Source: Intoshia linei
Lineage: Eukaryota; Orthonectida; Rhopaluridae
Length of the DNA: 64,000 bases
Direction of reading: 5' to 3'
Assembly (NCBI GenBank): GCA_001642005.1
Contig: LWCA01000058.1
Span: 1 to 64,000, forward strand
Every line of letters starts with the position of its first letter. The first letter of the stretch is position 1. The notes below the pieces were generated by a model. The model saw nothing but the letters and a program-made list of their open reading frames with translations, was not told where the DNA came from and searched no databases. Positions 1 through 12,919 of this stretch are shown here, piece after piece. Both the position numbers and the translations under genes were made by a program.

Positions 1-240
1 TTTTCATAAGATTTCGTAAAATCGGATTTTTGAAAAGAATATCGGTGTAAGTCATTTTTCCATGAGGGCTTGAAATGGTATTTTTGATTAAATTTTATAA
101 GTGGTAGGATTTTTGAAATGGTAAATTTTAAATATTATAATATAATCATATTTTCATAGTAGTAACAAACATAAATCAAATACAGGTGTATCTCAATTTT
201 TTTCGGGAAATCGTAAAAATCTCGGGAATTTTGTCCCGGC
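1..240. repeat. Partial copy of dispersed repeat family E
   Basis: This AT-rich stretch resembles the interior of the hAT-like element at 3855-4268. Shared phrases include 'cataagatttcgtaaaatcg' here and 'cataagatttagtaaaattg' there, and 'atatcggt.aaagtc' is shared about 40 bases further on. Related sequence on the opposite strand lies near 17160-17400 and 37080-37260. The copy is cut by the left window edge, so its ends cannot be given. From 240 to about 640 I see nothing but low-complexity AT-rich DNA. Confidence 0.45.
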
Positions 241-648
241 ACAATCACTAATACCGAATCATAGTTCAACATAGAACAAATGATATTTCTAGATATATTA
301 ATTGATATCAATAAATCTCGTTAATTCTGTTTTTTTTCTATGGGTATGGATGAAACCACTGATTGAAAAGATCCTGATTAACTACTAATTTTTATAAAAA
401 GTATTGATAAAAATTTTTTAATTATAGAAGAACTAACTGGATTTAGTTATGAATGTAATCAGGAGTATAAAAACATTGATTACAATCAATTCATCAATAA
501 CAAATGATAAGGTGGGGAAAATTCCAAAATAATCAAGTTCTGATCCATGGCTACTCATTAAGCACTACCAAACAAAATTTTTTTTAATATGCCATTAAAG
601 TTATATAAATTATGTATCAAAAAAGAAAGTAATTAAAGTAAGTAAGTT

Positions 649-1844
649 ACCGTCTATTGAAACTGCTATCACGGGATGGTGATCTTGATGGTGTATATCT
701 CCTGCGATATCTACGACTTTCACTTCGCGAATCTCTGCGTTTGTGTCTACATTAACAATTTAAATAAAACACATCAAAACTACATACCTACGATGACTTC
801 TGGAACGACTTCTAGAATAACTCCTAGAGTTACTATCCCTTGAATGGTGATGTCTGGAAGACCTTGAACTAAAAAAATAAAAATCAACTAAACGAAATTA
901 CTCTCCACTCCGATTTTTCATTTCTCTGGGAGCTAGAAAGAAAATTAAAACATGATACAATAAAATTACTTTTTCTATCACTTCTAGCAAAATCAATCTC
1001 CAATTCGTTACCAAAAAGTCGATAATTGTTCATTTCATGTCTCGCATCTTTAGCATCTCTACGGTCGTCAAACGTGGTTAATTAAGGAAAAAATGTTTTA
1101 ACAATAATAATGTAAAATAATATATATAAAGGATATTGTTTAATCTTTAATCTTTTAAAAAAAATCTTTAAAAAATCTTTTAGATTCAAATATCTTTATA
1201 GAATCTTTTAGAAAAAATCTCTATAAAATCTTTTATATTCAATAATCTTTCAGAAAGAATCTTTATAAAATCTTTTCGATTCATACATCTTTAAGATGAA
1301 ATCATTTATGAATGTAAGGATATTGGACGTAGGCAAAACCACGTGGAACTTTGGTAAAATAATCGGTCGGAACATATACCTAAAATGATAATACTTAATT
1401 TGTAAATTTACGTTTGGTTACATCTGATATTTTTCCAAATTTTCTAAATAATTCTCGTAGATCATCAGATCTAAAAATTTAATAAAAAATTGCGCCAAAA
1501 CATACAAATCATATTGAATAAATGAAGTTTGTGTGCATGAAAATACATAAAACAATGAAAATGTTTATGGAACACAGAATAATTAACTAGTATGCAAAAC
1601 AAAAGATTAAATGTTAAAAATTAACATAAAGACAAAAATTCTGGCTAGTCGTTCACTGTTTAATTGATAATTTCACTCTTTGTTGAAAAAATATTGAAAA
1701 ATGCAAAATATAAATGAAAAATGAAACTTGATTAAACTCATAATTTGGGGGAAATTACAATTGATAATAAAATTACACGCATTCATTAGGTATATTTTTG
1801 ATATAAAGTGAAGAACAAGATCTTGGACCAGATCTGTACGGCAT
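649..1844 (-). CDS. SR-family splicing factor, one RRM plus RS tail (SRSF10/12-like)
   Basis: This is a nuclear pre-mRNA splicing regulator by family. The proposed start at 1844 opens with MPYRSGPRSCSSLYIKNIPN, whose SLYIKNI is the RNP2 strand of an RRM. Following exons give SDDLRELFRKFGKISDV (about 1470-1412) and YVPTDYFTKVPRGFAYVQ (about 1379-1330), the latter carrying RNP1 (RGFAYVQ). An exon near 1060-970 gives RDAKDARHEMNNY and LEIDFARSDRK, and two exons near 868-787 and 755-649 are almost wholly SR/RS dipeptides. The order RRM then RS domain, and the phrase VPTDYFTKVPRGFAYVQ, fit SRSF10/SRSF12 best. The gene is divergent from eIF3a. The boundary between the RNP1 exon and the next is uncertain. 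An intron holds an AATCTTT-type tandem repeat. Confidence 0.8.
1137..1295. repeat. Degenerate tandem repeat in an SR-gene intron
   Basis: Successive imperfect units of the type 'aatctttataaaatctttta' with 'gattcaa' spacers repeat about six times. The array lies between the RS-side and RRM-side exons of the minus-strand SR gene. Read on the gene's own strand it is a run of AAAGATT-like, purine-rich units. Confidence 0.6.
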
Positions 1845-2021
1845 TTTCGATAATGTAAAAAAAATTATATTCAATACAAACAGTTTATTGACAACCGATA
1901 AATTAAAATAAGTAGTTATGGAAATTATCATTATTTTTTGTAGCGATATTACATCTTGCGACACACATTTTTGCAATATTGAATAAAACTAATTTGAAAT
2001 AATTAAAAATACAAATTTGTA
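1845..2021. promoter_or_regulatory. Divergent intergenic region between the SR gene and eIF3a
   Basis: Only 177 bp separate the start codons of the minus-strand SR gene and the plus-strand eIF3a gene. Both 5' untranslated regions and both promoters should therefore lie here unless there are upstream noncoding exons. The stretch is AT-rich and I see no clear TATA box or initiator. Confidence 0.4.
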
Positions 2022-5000
2022 ATGTCTCACTTTCTACATCTGAAGCACGAGTCAATTTATAACAGAGCATGCGGTAAAGTTATTGAATTTATAAATATCA
2101 ACAATTTTTAGAACTTATTGAAATTGGCGATAAAGACCGAGCTCTCAATTTGCTATACGATTGTTTTCGTGTCAAAAAATACCGACTATGGAACAAAACT
2201 ATGGAATCTATGGCTGATTTAACACTTTCCCTATGTGTTGAAATGAGAAAAAGCTTATACGCTAAACAAACTTTACACCAATATAGATACCTTTCCCAAA
2301 ATGCAAGTTTTTTTATTGTACAGTCTTAATTGTATCATGATGGTTTTGATAAAATTTTGCATTTTATTGTTGAATTAAAATTAATCATCTTTTAGATTAG
2401 CACAAATACATTTGATAATGTCGCTATTAAATTTCTCAAGTTATGTGAAGATCGAGTTCACAATTTACACAATTCTTTTTTAAAAAAAATTAATGCTCAG
2501 TCCGCTAATGATATTGAATGTATCGAAACTCCAGAGAGGTTTAGTTTTATTTTTCAATGTCTAATTTTCTTTAGTTTATTGTCAAGTTATGATGATTCTC
2601 AAAAATTGACTGAAAGGTCTTGTCGCGATAATTATATGCCGTGGGCCAAATTTTTATGGGAAGCTTATCGAAATGTCTTGGAAAACATTAAAAATAACAA
2701 ACATTACGAAAATTTATATTGTGAAATTTGTGTGAGATGTAATTTTATGTTTATTTAAACTTTTATATTTAAATATTTGAGTATAAAATTTGGCAACAAA
2801 CTTTTTATAATTCACCCGACCTTCTCAAGAGTCACTTTTTTTTTGAAAACTGAGTTTCGCTTGGTGTCGTCATTAAGAACGTCGGCTATATAGGTTTAAT
2901 TCATTATTTATTTTGTATTTTAGCTCTCAAATATTGTTTGAAATATGGTCGAAAAACCGATTTTAAAAAACTTATTGATTACGTAATTTTGATTTAAATG
3001 TTTTATAATTTTAGAATTAGTTCCGAAATCATCTAAAGTACATTAGAAAGGCAGTTATTAAACCTTATTCTGTGAATATGAATATACCGGATACTCAACA
3101 ATTGTTTATTGAAATTCGAAAGGAGATGGTTAACACTTCTCTTCAAATGCATTTGTTTCAAGTAACTTTAATGAATTATTTTATATTGTAATTAAACACA
3201 ACTTTCGCTTTATGTGATTATTAAGTACCTTTAAAGCACCCCTCTATTGTTTTTGGTTGAAAAGAGATTGATATTTATTTTCAAGGTTTCAAATTTTAAG
3301 CTTTTTCTAGGGTTAACTTTATTTGACGGTTTTATTAAACATTGATGGATTTTACAATCTGTAATGGAAAATTAATACCCTCAGTCTTTTAGTTTTAATG
3401 TTAATTTAGGATGCTTTCAAGAGTCTCGAAGAATTAAACTCAATTATTATCTCAATGCGAACTATACCTAAAGCTTCATTATTATCTAGTTACTTCAAAT
3501 CTTTGTCAATTATTTTCTGGCAATCTGAGCATTATTTGTATTATGCTGCAACAATTAAAAAACTTTATCAATTATACTGTGAAAAAAGAAAATCGCCAAC
3601 TCGAAATGAGGTTACCAGGTTCAATATTATTTTGATTGTTTAATCAATTAAAAATTTAGATTATCCGTCTTACTTACTTGTTCAGCATTAATTATACCGC
3701 TAATTGAACAAGATATTTGTGTCGATCAGTCTTTAACGTCCGAAGAATTGAGAGTAGCTAAATCGGAGAAATTGTCTGGTTTGCTCATATCAGGTGGAAT
3801 TCCGACAAGAGAGTCTATTAAGAAATATATTGTAATTTTTAAAAGCCTTTTGATCGGTGGTTTCCGATTAAAATAGTGTGCAACCCCAAAATATTTATTT
3901 TTTAAAGTTTTTTTTCATAAGATTTAGTAAAATTGGATTTTTATTTTGGGGTTGGATTAAGAAGTTTTTTTGATAAGATTCGATAAAATAGTGTTTTTCA
4001 TAAAAATATCGGTAAAAGTCGATTTTGCTCTGAGGGTTTAAAATTGTATTTTTTATAAAATGTTATTAATGATGGGATAAAAGTGAAATTTTTGAAATAA
4101 TTTACCCGTCGTCTAAACTTTGAGATAAATTATTAAGATCTGTCTATTTTGTAATAAATTTAAAAATTCTTTTATAAAAATAAACAAAAATTGATAAATT
4201 TTTTTTATATTTTATTTAAATTTCACTGTCTCAAGAAAATAGTTTTGGACCCCAATCGAGAACCACTGCTTTAGGTGTATAAAATTCTGTTTGGGTTGTC
4301 TGTTCAGTTTATTTAAAAAACTAAGAAACCTTCAATTTAAAGAAATATTAACATTATTATTCGCACTTGATATCGAGAAATAATTATAACTTTAGAAATT
4401 TGCGCCTTCCCGGTTAAAACCGCATTTTATCATTGAATATTGCATATTTTTGAATTCATTGAAAAATGAGAAGATTATTATTTTTTATTGAAAATTAAAT
4501 TTACTTCTTTCCATTTTACAAATATATATTGTAAATAATTAATATATTAATTAATAAATAAAATAAATATATTGTATTTATTGTAACAATTCAGCTGACT
4601 TGTAAATTTTTGCATTATAATATGAGTTAATGTGTTACATTTTGAAATATAAATTATGCAAATTTATAACTTGTCATTTTAAGTGATATTTTGTTTAATT
4701 TTACGGGCATGAATTGAAAATTTATACCGATATCTAATAGATAGATTTGTGTTTATTGTAATACAATGAACCAAAAAATTGAAACTAAATATAAACTTAT
4801 TATCGTGGATATGGATATGAAACTAATACCTAAAATCGGCCCATATGCATACCAGTTTCGGTATATTTACGTAATTTGATGATTCAAAATATAATAATAC
4901 TTTCCAGATTAAAAAGTAAACGGTAAATTTTTTTTTTCACCGTGAAGGTGTAACTTTGTAAGATGTTTAGTGGAAGTAGCCGTGATTTTCTTAATATTCT

Positions 5001-7063
5001 GTAACTTTATTCATTTTTCGAAATTATGTGTGATATGTGTTTTACTGTGAAGATTGATTATTTATTTTAACTGCAACAATGTAGCAATATATGATAATAC
5101 TCATGATTTAAAAACTTTTTCGGAATTTTTTTTTTAAAAATAGGTCATTTTTGTAATTGATATTCTAATTTCTGCCGCAAAAAAACTGACAGTTAATTTT
5201 TGTTTTCAAAATTTCTGAGGCCAAGTTATATAAATAAACAGTTACATTTTTTAACCAACTTTTACTTTAATAGTTAAATTTTAATGAACATAATGGACCG
5301 TAGTTTAACGATATACTGATTGACAAATTTTTAAAAATGTTTATTTTTCGATACTTTAGGATCGGTTAAATATACTGGATAATGTTCCAATCTGCTTAAA
5401 AAACACTTATTACGCTTTGGAATTGTCCAATAAACCTTTAAAAATGTTGGATAATGTTTCCGAAACATTGGAATATTTCGAAAAGAATAATGACGTCAAA
5501 AAATTTTTAGAACCTTTGATTGAGGTGATATGTATTCGACTTATACTTCAGGTAATTCACGAATGATTTGTTTATTTGAAACCTTAATTTAGCTATCAAA
5601 TTTGTACGAAGTGTTTAGTTTCTCAAAATTATTTAAATTGTTGCCAAAGACTGTAGATAAGTTTTATTTGGAACGTATAATTATTATCATGAATCGTTCA
5701 AAATATGTACCGATAAGAATAAACCACCAAGACGACACCATTATATTTAACCCTTCAAAAAGCTGCGATAATTCAATTGATTATAAATATTGTTCAAATG
5801 TAAAGGAGTCTGCAGTTTATCAGGCTGTAGCGAACATGTCTATTCAGTCTGAAAAAATTAAAGATATTTTGATTGACTTGAAAAGTGTAATTTTTGAGTG
5901 AAATTTTTTATATTTTCATTTTTGTAACTAGAAAACAGATGATAATTGGATGCATGAATGGCACAATTACAGAATCGATTCTGAGAATAATAATTATAGT
6001 GAGAGATTGGAATTGCTCAAAAAAACATTTGAAGACACGACAAAGACCACGCTTACTAATAAATGTACAGTAAAAATTAAAACTTCAACAGTGGACACTA
6101 GTTTGCAAAATAAAATTAAACAAATGACGAGTAATTTGACGAAATCTGAAAAAAAAGTGACATTTGATGAACCAATAGTAAATACCGTGTTAATGTATTA
6201 TATATTTATTTAGGTTGAACCAGTAATTTCCGTACTAGATGCTGCTCTAAGTAAAAAACGTAAAATAATGCAATCAATTATATTGATGGATAAAAAGGTA
6301 AATATTTATTTTAATTATATTTATGAATAAATAGGTTTCTTATGCGACAAAAGCTAAATACAATGTTGATATTAAAATTTATATGGAAGTTATGGAGGCT
6401 CAGAAGGAAGCCTACAAGTTAGTGTGGGATCAAACAGAAAAGAAAATTATGAATAATTACGAAAAACTACTCGCCGAACGAAATACTATAGTGGCCAGAT
6501 TAGTGCGTATGAGAGGACAGGGAAACCAGTTTTTCGAACGTGTTCTCAACGACAGACGGCCTTTGTTTACTATTAATTTGGAGAAATACAACAAAGCAAT
6601 GTATTTGGAAAAAGCAAATTATTTGGAAAAATGCAAAGCAGAATTTGTCAAACGAAAAATTGACGAAGCGGAACGAAAAGAGGAATTGAGAATTAAAAAA
6701 GAAAAATTAGAACAACAAGAAAAAGAAAGAATAGAAATGGAAATTAGAACAAATAAATTAGATTTGGCAGCCCTAAAGAGACGACAATTTGAAGAAGAAT
6801 GTCAAAGAAAATACAATGATAAAATACAAAATGTGACGAAAGCTATGTCACGACCCGATACTTATATGGGTCGAAAATCTGTCGACTATAATAGTCCATA
6901 TAAATATACCTCTAGGAAAAGTGAAAATTTTTCCAATAATCACAATTTTTCTAGAGGCTACAGTTCACAAATAAAAGACACCAATCAAAATGGAACAGCC
7001 AACAATCCCACCTCTGAAAATAATGCTTGGCTTCAAAAATCCTCATCAAAAAAAAAGAAATAA
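2022..7063 (+). CDS. EIF3A: Eukaryotic translation initiation factor 3 subunit A
   Basis: This is the large PCI-domain scaffold of the eIF3 complex, acting in the cytoplasm at the 40S subunit. At least 13 exons follow the family from end to end. MSHFLHLKHE leads into ELIEIGDKDRALNLLYD at 2111. TPESLLSSYDD is joined across a 36-bp intron (2539-2574), MPWAKFLWEAYRNVLENIKN follows, and LKYCLKYGRKTDFKKL begins near 2924. An exon near 3411-3617 covers SYFKSLSIIFWQSEHYLYYA. The PCI region runs to 5901 (FSFSKLFKLLP, FYLERII). The last exon (about 6335-7063) is the charged helix rich in K, E and R. The product is about 890 residues against roughly 1,380 in vertebrates, because the C-terminal repeat tail is missing. 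A hAT-like element sits in one intron. The next gene starts 62 bp downstream. Confidence 0.92.
3855..4268. mobile_element. hAT-like MITE in an eIF3a intron
   Basis: The left end reads CGGTGGTTTCCGATT and the right end reads AATCGAGAACCACTG, an imperfect inverted pair of the CAGTGGTTCTC type. Flanking 8-mers are ctttTGAT and ctttAGGT, a degenerate 8-bp duplication (6 of 8). The inside shows no coding sequence. It is the fullest copy of repeat family E, also present at 1-240 and, inverted, near 17160-17400. Confidence 0.6.
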
Positions 7064-7125
7064 TTTAATTGATTAATTATTGATTTTATTAAATTTTATT
7101 CTTATATTTGTTCATTAGCAGTTAT

Positions 7126-10100
7126 ATGAAAAACAGTGTTATTATATTTTTGGTAAATTTGATTTGGTGGGTAGTTAGCCAGAATAATCAAGTGTGCGAT
7201 TTGTGTTTAATTGAAATCAATAACGGGGCATTTTCTTATGAAAGGCAAGGTAATATTATCAGTTTCGAAATACAATGCAGTTTGGGATTTGCCATGCATT
7301 TTGGAAATTTTGTTAGCAGATATAGTATGTCTGAATGCAATTGTGATTCTGGGAGTTGGACTGTTAATCCGCATCACTGCCACGGTATTTTTAATTTTTA
7401 TCTCCTGAAAAATTTAAATTTTAGAAATTGTTTGCTCAAATTTTAATATTCCCAATACTATAAAATTAGTAAATCTCATGGAGTATAATACGGTAGAAAT
7501 TGTTCATCCTCTTAAAGGGTACCAATTTGTTACAGATCAAAACAAATTTATTGACCCGATTATATTGAGATGCGATGAAGATGAGAATTGGATAGGAGAA
7601 TACTCACTTTCAGATATTTCAACGGAAAGTAAATTTTTTGTTATTAATTTATTATCATGATTCAATGGTTTCTGAAAAACTGCTAATTTATTTTTTTTAT
7701 AAGTTAAGTACATTTATAAATTAACATTACTATTTTTTTTTAAACAATAGGTATATAATTTGCAAAAAAATTAAAATATTTGATATTTTCGATTCGGATT
7801 TGTGAGTCAGATTACCCCTTGAGTAAATTAACTTATTCTTATAAAAATCTTTATCTATACACAATTTTATAGGACGAGATTGCAAATTAATTGAAGATCA
7901 TGAATTAAACGATCCACACGATACAAAATATTGTTACAAAGATGGGTATACTTACAAAAAATTGTACATGTATAACCAATTTGAAATACAATATAATTCT
8001 CTACAGTTCATTGAAAATGGTGAATCAGCTTATTTTAAATATGATGGAACGTTTGTTCCTTCTAAATGCATGACCGGATATGAGTTAATTACAAGTACTA
8101 ACCCGCAAAAATGTGAAAGTAGCATAGAATTTAATTAAATCTGATAATTTTTATTTAGTTTTACGATGTGATAGTTTAATCAATGATAATTTTAATTCTT
8201 ACAAAGCTGACGACAATATTATAGGAACTGTCGCCATAGTTGAGTGCACATCTGAGTCATCTATAGAAGGAACTAATTTGACCAGAGGACAAGTTGTGTG
8301 CATGGAAAATGAAATCATAATTTCGTATACGGGTTATTCTTTATTAGTTATAAATATAATACTAAAATGATGTTTGGTCTAAAAAAATTGAAAATGTTGT
8401 TATACGGTAGTACCTCTCAAACATAATCACTTGGAGATTTTGAATTAATTACAAAACTTAATTATGATATTATGAGTATGAACATTATACCGTTAACTTT
8501 TTAATCGACTTTTAGAAATTGATTAAATACATGACTGTGTAGTATGAGTAATATCCTATAAATCACTGAATTCATTGAACATAAACTTATAGTATAATTC
8601 ATCATTATTAATGATACATGATTTTAAATAGTTTACAATCTTTCGACCGACAGACTATTAACTTAGACTTCTAAAATATTGACAAATTAAATTCCAACTC
8701 AATTATCATAATAAAAATAAAATTTTACAAGTTTACGATTCATAAATCATATAAATTTCCAAGTATTAAATTTCATTATAATTTTTTATAATGTTTCCAT
8801 TTTTGAGCAAGGTTTCCCAACCTGTTAGTTTCAAGTTCTCTTAAATGAATAAAAAATAAATGTTGTGTAATTCCTTTTTTAATTTGCTGTGTTCTCTTTT
8901 TAGATTTTAGGTATACCATACTCAAAAAAACAAAGTGGGACGGGCACACATGCAAAGGTAATTTAATTTAAATTTTATATGATACAGTTCAGAAATTATT
9001 TGCAATCATACGGAATTTCCAAAAATTGAAAATGGAAATCTCGTTATCGATAGTGTAACAAAGTTTGGAAAAATTATTTGTTCTGAAGGATTTACATTAT
9101 ATAATGGAAAAAAAGAAATTCAAGTTCAATGTTTGGGTACTGGATGGGAATTGTTACTCGATGACTATTCTTGTTATCGTAATTTTTACAACATTATCCT
9201 TACTTATATAGTATGGTATGAAATATTTGTTTGTGTGTGTAAGTTACCGTTTAATTCAATAACTACCAGTCTTAGAATTTTATAAAGTCCACATTTCAAT
9301 TACATTTTTTTCGGGAGGGGGGNGGGGGGGGGGAGTGGGTGTTAACAAAATATATGTCAACCTCCCAAACTCACATCTTTACGGGTTTAAAAAGCCAAAT
9401 TGTCCTTTTTTCTAAAAATCACATATGAATTTCAGATTTGAATCGGACGATTTGGTATGTAAAGTTCCAACTACAATGTAATTGTATTACGATACGACTC
9501 AAATTTTTGTAAATTTGACAAATTTATTTTAAATTAGTTATAATTAGACGTTTTATCGAGTTAAAAATATGCAAAATTAAGTTGTAAAAATAAGCTCATG
9601 TCCGAAATTCTGACTCAGAATTGCTAGGGCTCTCTAAAAAAATTCATAAAAAAAAATATAGATAATAATTTTTCAAAGTTGTCACAATAAACGTACCAAA
9701 AGAGGGTATCGGTATGCTAGGTTCGACACTGATTAGAAATTATAATTAATAATTCCTGAATTTTAAAAAAAGGGATTAATTAATTTTTCAGTTTTTAATT
9801 GCTTTCTTGTCAGTAAATATATTAACTAGATCAGTATTCATCGAAAAATGTAAGTAACTCAAAAAAAGTATATAGAAATAAATACATTTTATATAATAGT
9901 ATTTTGTCAGTAAAAAAATTGAATCGTAAGTTTGATGATTTTGGAGTGTCAGTATAAAAATTCAAAATCTAGTTTTTGAAAATTTATTTTATAAAATATA
10001 ACCTTTATATATCTCTCTCTTTTCTTTATTATTATCCTTGTGAGGTTAATAATTAGGTTAATCTTATGAAATACTTTATATAATAATATTATCCACTACA

Positions 10101-12400
10101 GACCAAAGTTAAAACTGAAATATTAAGATACCATATTATACCTACAAACCGAATTGAAATATTCGATTTGAAATTGAAAAAATTTGAAATATTCTATGGT
10201 GCTCACACCAGATAATATTTTAATATGAGAACAAACTATGTCAATTATGCCAATTAATATGTTAATTTATTGTGTCAGTATTTTTTTTATTGATTTGTCA
10301 TTATTTTTAACTATTTTTCAGTATTGTAGATGGTTTGTCAGTATTTTAGGTGCCTGTACTGACAAAATAATTTTTTTTACTGCCCTTCCAATTTAAATAC
10401 TGACAATCAATTATTTATACTGACACTTTATCAATTGGGACCTGGAATACTGATAAACCTTTTACAATACTGAAAAATCAATGTTTCTAGTGACAAACCA
10501 TCACCAATACTGACAAATCAATAAGAAAAATACTGACACGATAAATGCACGCCTTTTAAATATATATCAGTTTTCTTAACATAACATAACATCAGAAATT
10601 TTTCCATTTGATTAATTTCAGAAAAATTTCCTTCTCGAAAATTTGCATCTTACGGTAAGGCTTACCGATCAAAAACGTATTTTACTATTTTATGTAATTG
10701 TATAAAACTACTCTGTAATTGTCGACGTTGCACTTTTTTTATCGATAATTCACAAATCTAGGTTTCAATCGCAAAATTGACCGCTTGGGTTGTTTATTAT
10801 CAAAAAATTGGTCTACGGAATGTGGCCACTGGCCAGTAATTCCGAATTGTTATAAAGGGTCCGCGAAAAATTTTAATTTAAGTAAAATATCAAAGAATCA
10901 CACTAAATCACGTGTGAGAATAATATAGTAAACTTTTATTACTCAACTTGCTCATTTCAAAATTTGAAATGAGTGTGACTTTGAAATTGGAGTGGTATAA
11001 ACCATTTGGATAACCCTTGATTTGAAATTTGTTAAAAATAACTGGGAAAAGCGAATATTAAATTTTTTTATAATTATCATTTTAGAACTAATCTGTTCTT
11101 ATCCCACTACAATATTTAATAGCAGATATGTTAATATTGTCCGTTTGACGGTTGGATACAAATTAGAATATGAATGCATGCCAAATTATGTTTTTTATGT
11201 CAATGATGTGCTAGTTGAATTACCACTTAAAAAATTTTACATTTCATGTGGAGAAAATTTAAAATGGTCCTCACATGAAGCATCATGTCAGTGTAATACA
11301 AAAAAAATATATTTATTTCAATTTATTGTTAAATCATTGATGAAAATAAATAATTTAGTCAAGAAATGTCCGGTGATCAAAGCTATTCCAAATTCGTCAT
11401 TAAATCGAGACATTTCAGAATATTTTGGAACAACAGTTACAATTAATTGCAATCAAAACCACGAAATAGCGCCAAAGGTAAATTTTGTAATTATAACATG
11501 CGGTGAGGATGGTCAATGGAATCATGATAATGTCAATGGAATTGAATGTAAATGTAATTTTTCCATTTTTTCAATGTAATAAAATCTTAGCTGAAAAAAA
11601 ATGCCTTCAGCCTGAAAAAATTGCAGACACTACATTATCAACAACCAACACAACATTAAACGGGATTGCTGAATATAAGTGTAAAACCGATTTTCATTTT
11701 AACAAAAAAGTGTTTTCTTTGAAAAAAAAATGCAATGAAACGTACGATTGGGAACCCTTAGAAATAGAAAAGTACGATAAAATACCAAAATGCAAACGTA
11801 AATCAAAATATTAAATGATTATAATTAATAAAAAACTTAAATGTAGCCATTTATTGTCCTATAATCAAAACATGGTTAAACATTAAAGTAAATACAACAG
11901 ATAGAAGTGTAAATACTGTGGTAAACATTACTTGTCGGAGAGGTTACCGATTTAAAAACTTTAAAGAAGATTATTTTATCAATACTTGCACCAAAGATTC
12001 GGATTGGAAGTTATTTAATGTAAGGTCTTGTGTACAAATCATTATAAACGAAGCGAGTAATTTATTCATTTAATGCTATTTGGATTCCAATGAAAAACTT
12101 AAAAATCAAAAGAAAAAAAATTCATCTGTGTGACAAAGCTGTTGAAATGCTATTGTAAAGTATCATTGGGGTCCATCATGTATATTTACATGATTAATTT
12201 ATATTTTTATAGAAACAGAGGTAACATCGAAAGAATACGCATCCCATGATATTTTCATGTACATTGTAAAATATTTCTCGATAGTTTTGGGAATTATTGT
12301 ATTTGTCATTTTAATTTTCATTATAATATGTAACATTGACAGAATTATGCTTTGTGGTAAATCAGCCAAGCCAGTACAATCGAAAAAAAATAAATTTTAA
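7126..12400 (+). CDS. Single-pass membrane protein with about ten sushi/CCP modules
   Basis: The start at 7126 gives a signal peptide (MKNSVIIFLVNLIWWVVSQ). Exons then encode successive cysteine and tryptophan modules of sushi type: CDLCLIEINNGAF (7190), EIVCSNFNIPN (7425), RDCKLIEDHEL (7875), LRCDSLINDN (8160) completed by KTKWDGHTCK (8911-8957), and IICNHTEFPKIENGN (8993-9178), the clearest module. More follow at about 10618-10860, LICSYPTT (11087), KKCPVIKAIPN (11363), KKCLQPEKIAD (11600) and AIYCPIIKTW (11850) with W and C at 12000-12035. The last exon (12213-12400) supplies a hydrophobic segment (FSIVLGIIVFVILIFIII) and a short basic tail. Family members bind ligands or complement at the cell surface; the partner here is unknown. 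The exon chain is inferred, and the two halves could be separate genes on either side of the 9.2-10.6 kb intron. Confidence 0.7.
9195..9480 (-). repeat. Family A repeat copy, reverse orientation
   Basis: The sequence 'atccttacttatata' followed by tgtgtgtgt and then 'cttagaattttataaag' is the reverse complement of the right ends of the repeats at 33780-34590 and 52180-52935. It contains a G-run with one undetermined base near 9323. Confidence 0.6.
9805..10545. repeat. Opposed iterations of a TGTCAGTATT-like motif
   Basis: On the left of about 10350 the motif appears as TGTCAGTA or TCAGTATT at roughly 9811, 9835, 9905, 9948, 10276, 10319 and 10339. To the right its complement AATACTGACA or ACTGACA appears at roughly 10361, 10399, 10420, 10448, 10470, 10506 and 10530, with a few mutated. 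The right-hand copies are spaced about 15-30 bp. The array sits in an intron of the sushi gene and could fold into a long imperfect hairpin. No protein-coding sense was found. Confidence 0.6.
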
Positions 12401-12919
12401 TAATTAAATCTTACATTTAAAATTTTTTAATAAAGTGTTCTCATAAAAATTTGACTGAAATATATTATTAAAATCCACTTGAAAACTTGGTCAAAAATCC
12501 TAAAAACACCTTCAAAGTAAAAAGTTTTACTAAATTGTGTGAGATTACATATGTGTAAATAGTGTAAATTTTTATATGATTTTGAGATATAAATGAAATC
12601 AAAAAACCGGGACATCAGTTTCTGACATTTAAAAGTTAAACAAGTTTCTATACTATTCTATACAGTGCAAGGCAAGTCTTAGGTACCCTACACATTCTCT
12701 TTACAAATCACTATAAAGTAAATAAGGCGAATCTTGAACTTGAAATTAAACATAGACTAATTAAAGAATGATCTCACCAATATATAATTATGCTGATGTC
12801 ATAAAATACCTATAAAAGATACATTTTAATACGGTTTTGTTTGCGATAGTAAAAATATTAACGACATAAGTCTTAGGCACCTTGATAATTTCAATTAAAA
12901 TATATATTTTTAATTTATA

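Noticed and set aside
1137-1295. Short direct repeats considered as a CRISPR array
   Set aside because: Units are degenerate, without regular spacers, in an intron of a eukaryotic gene.
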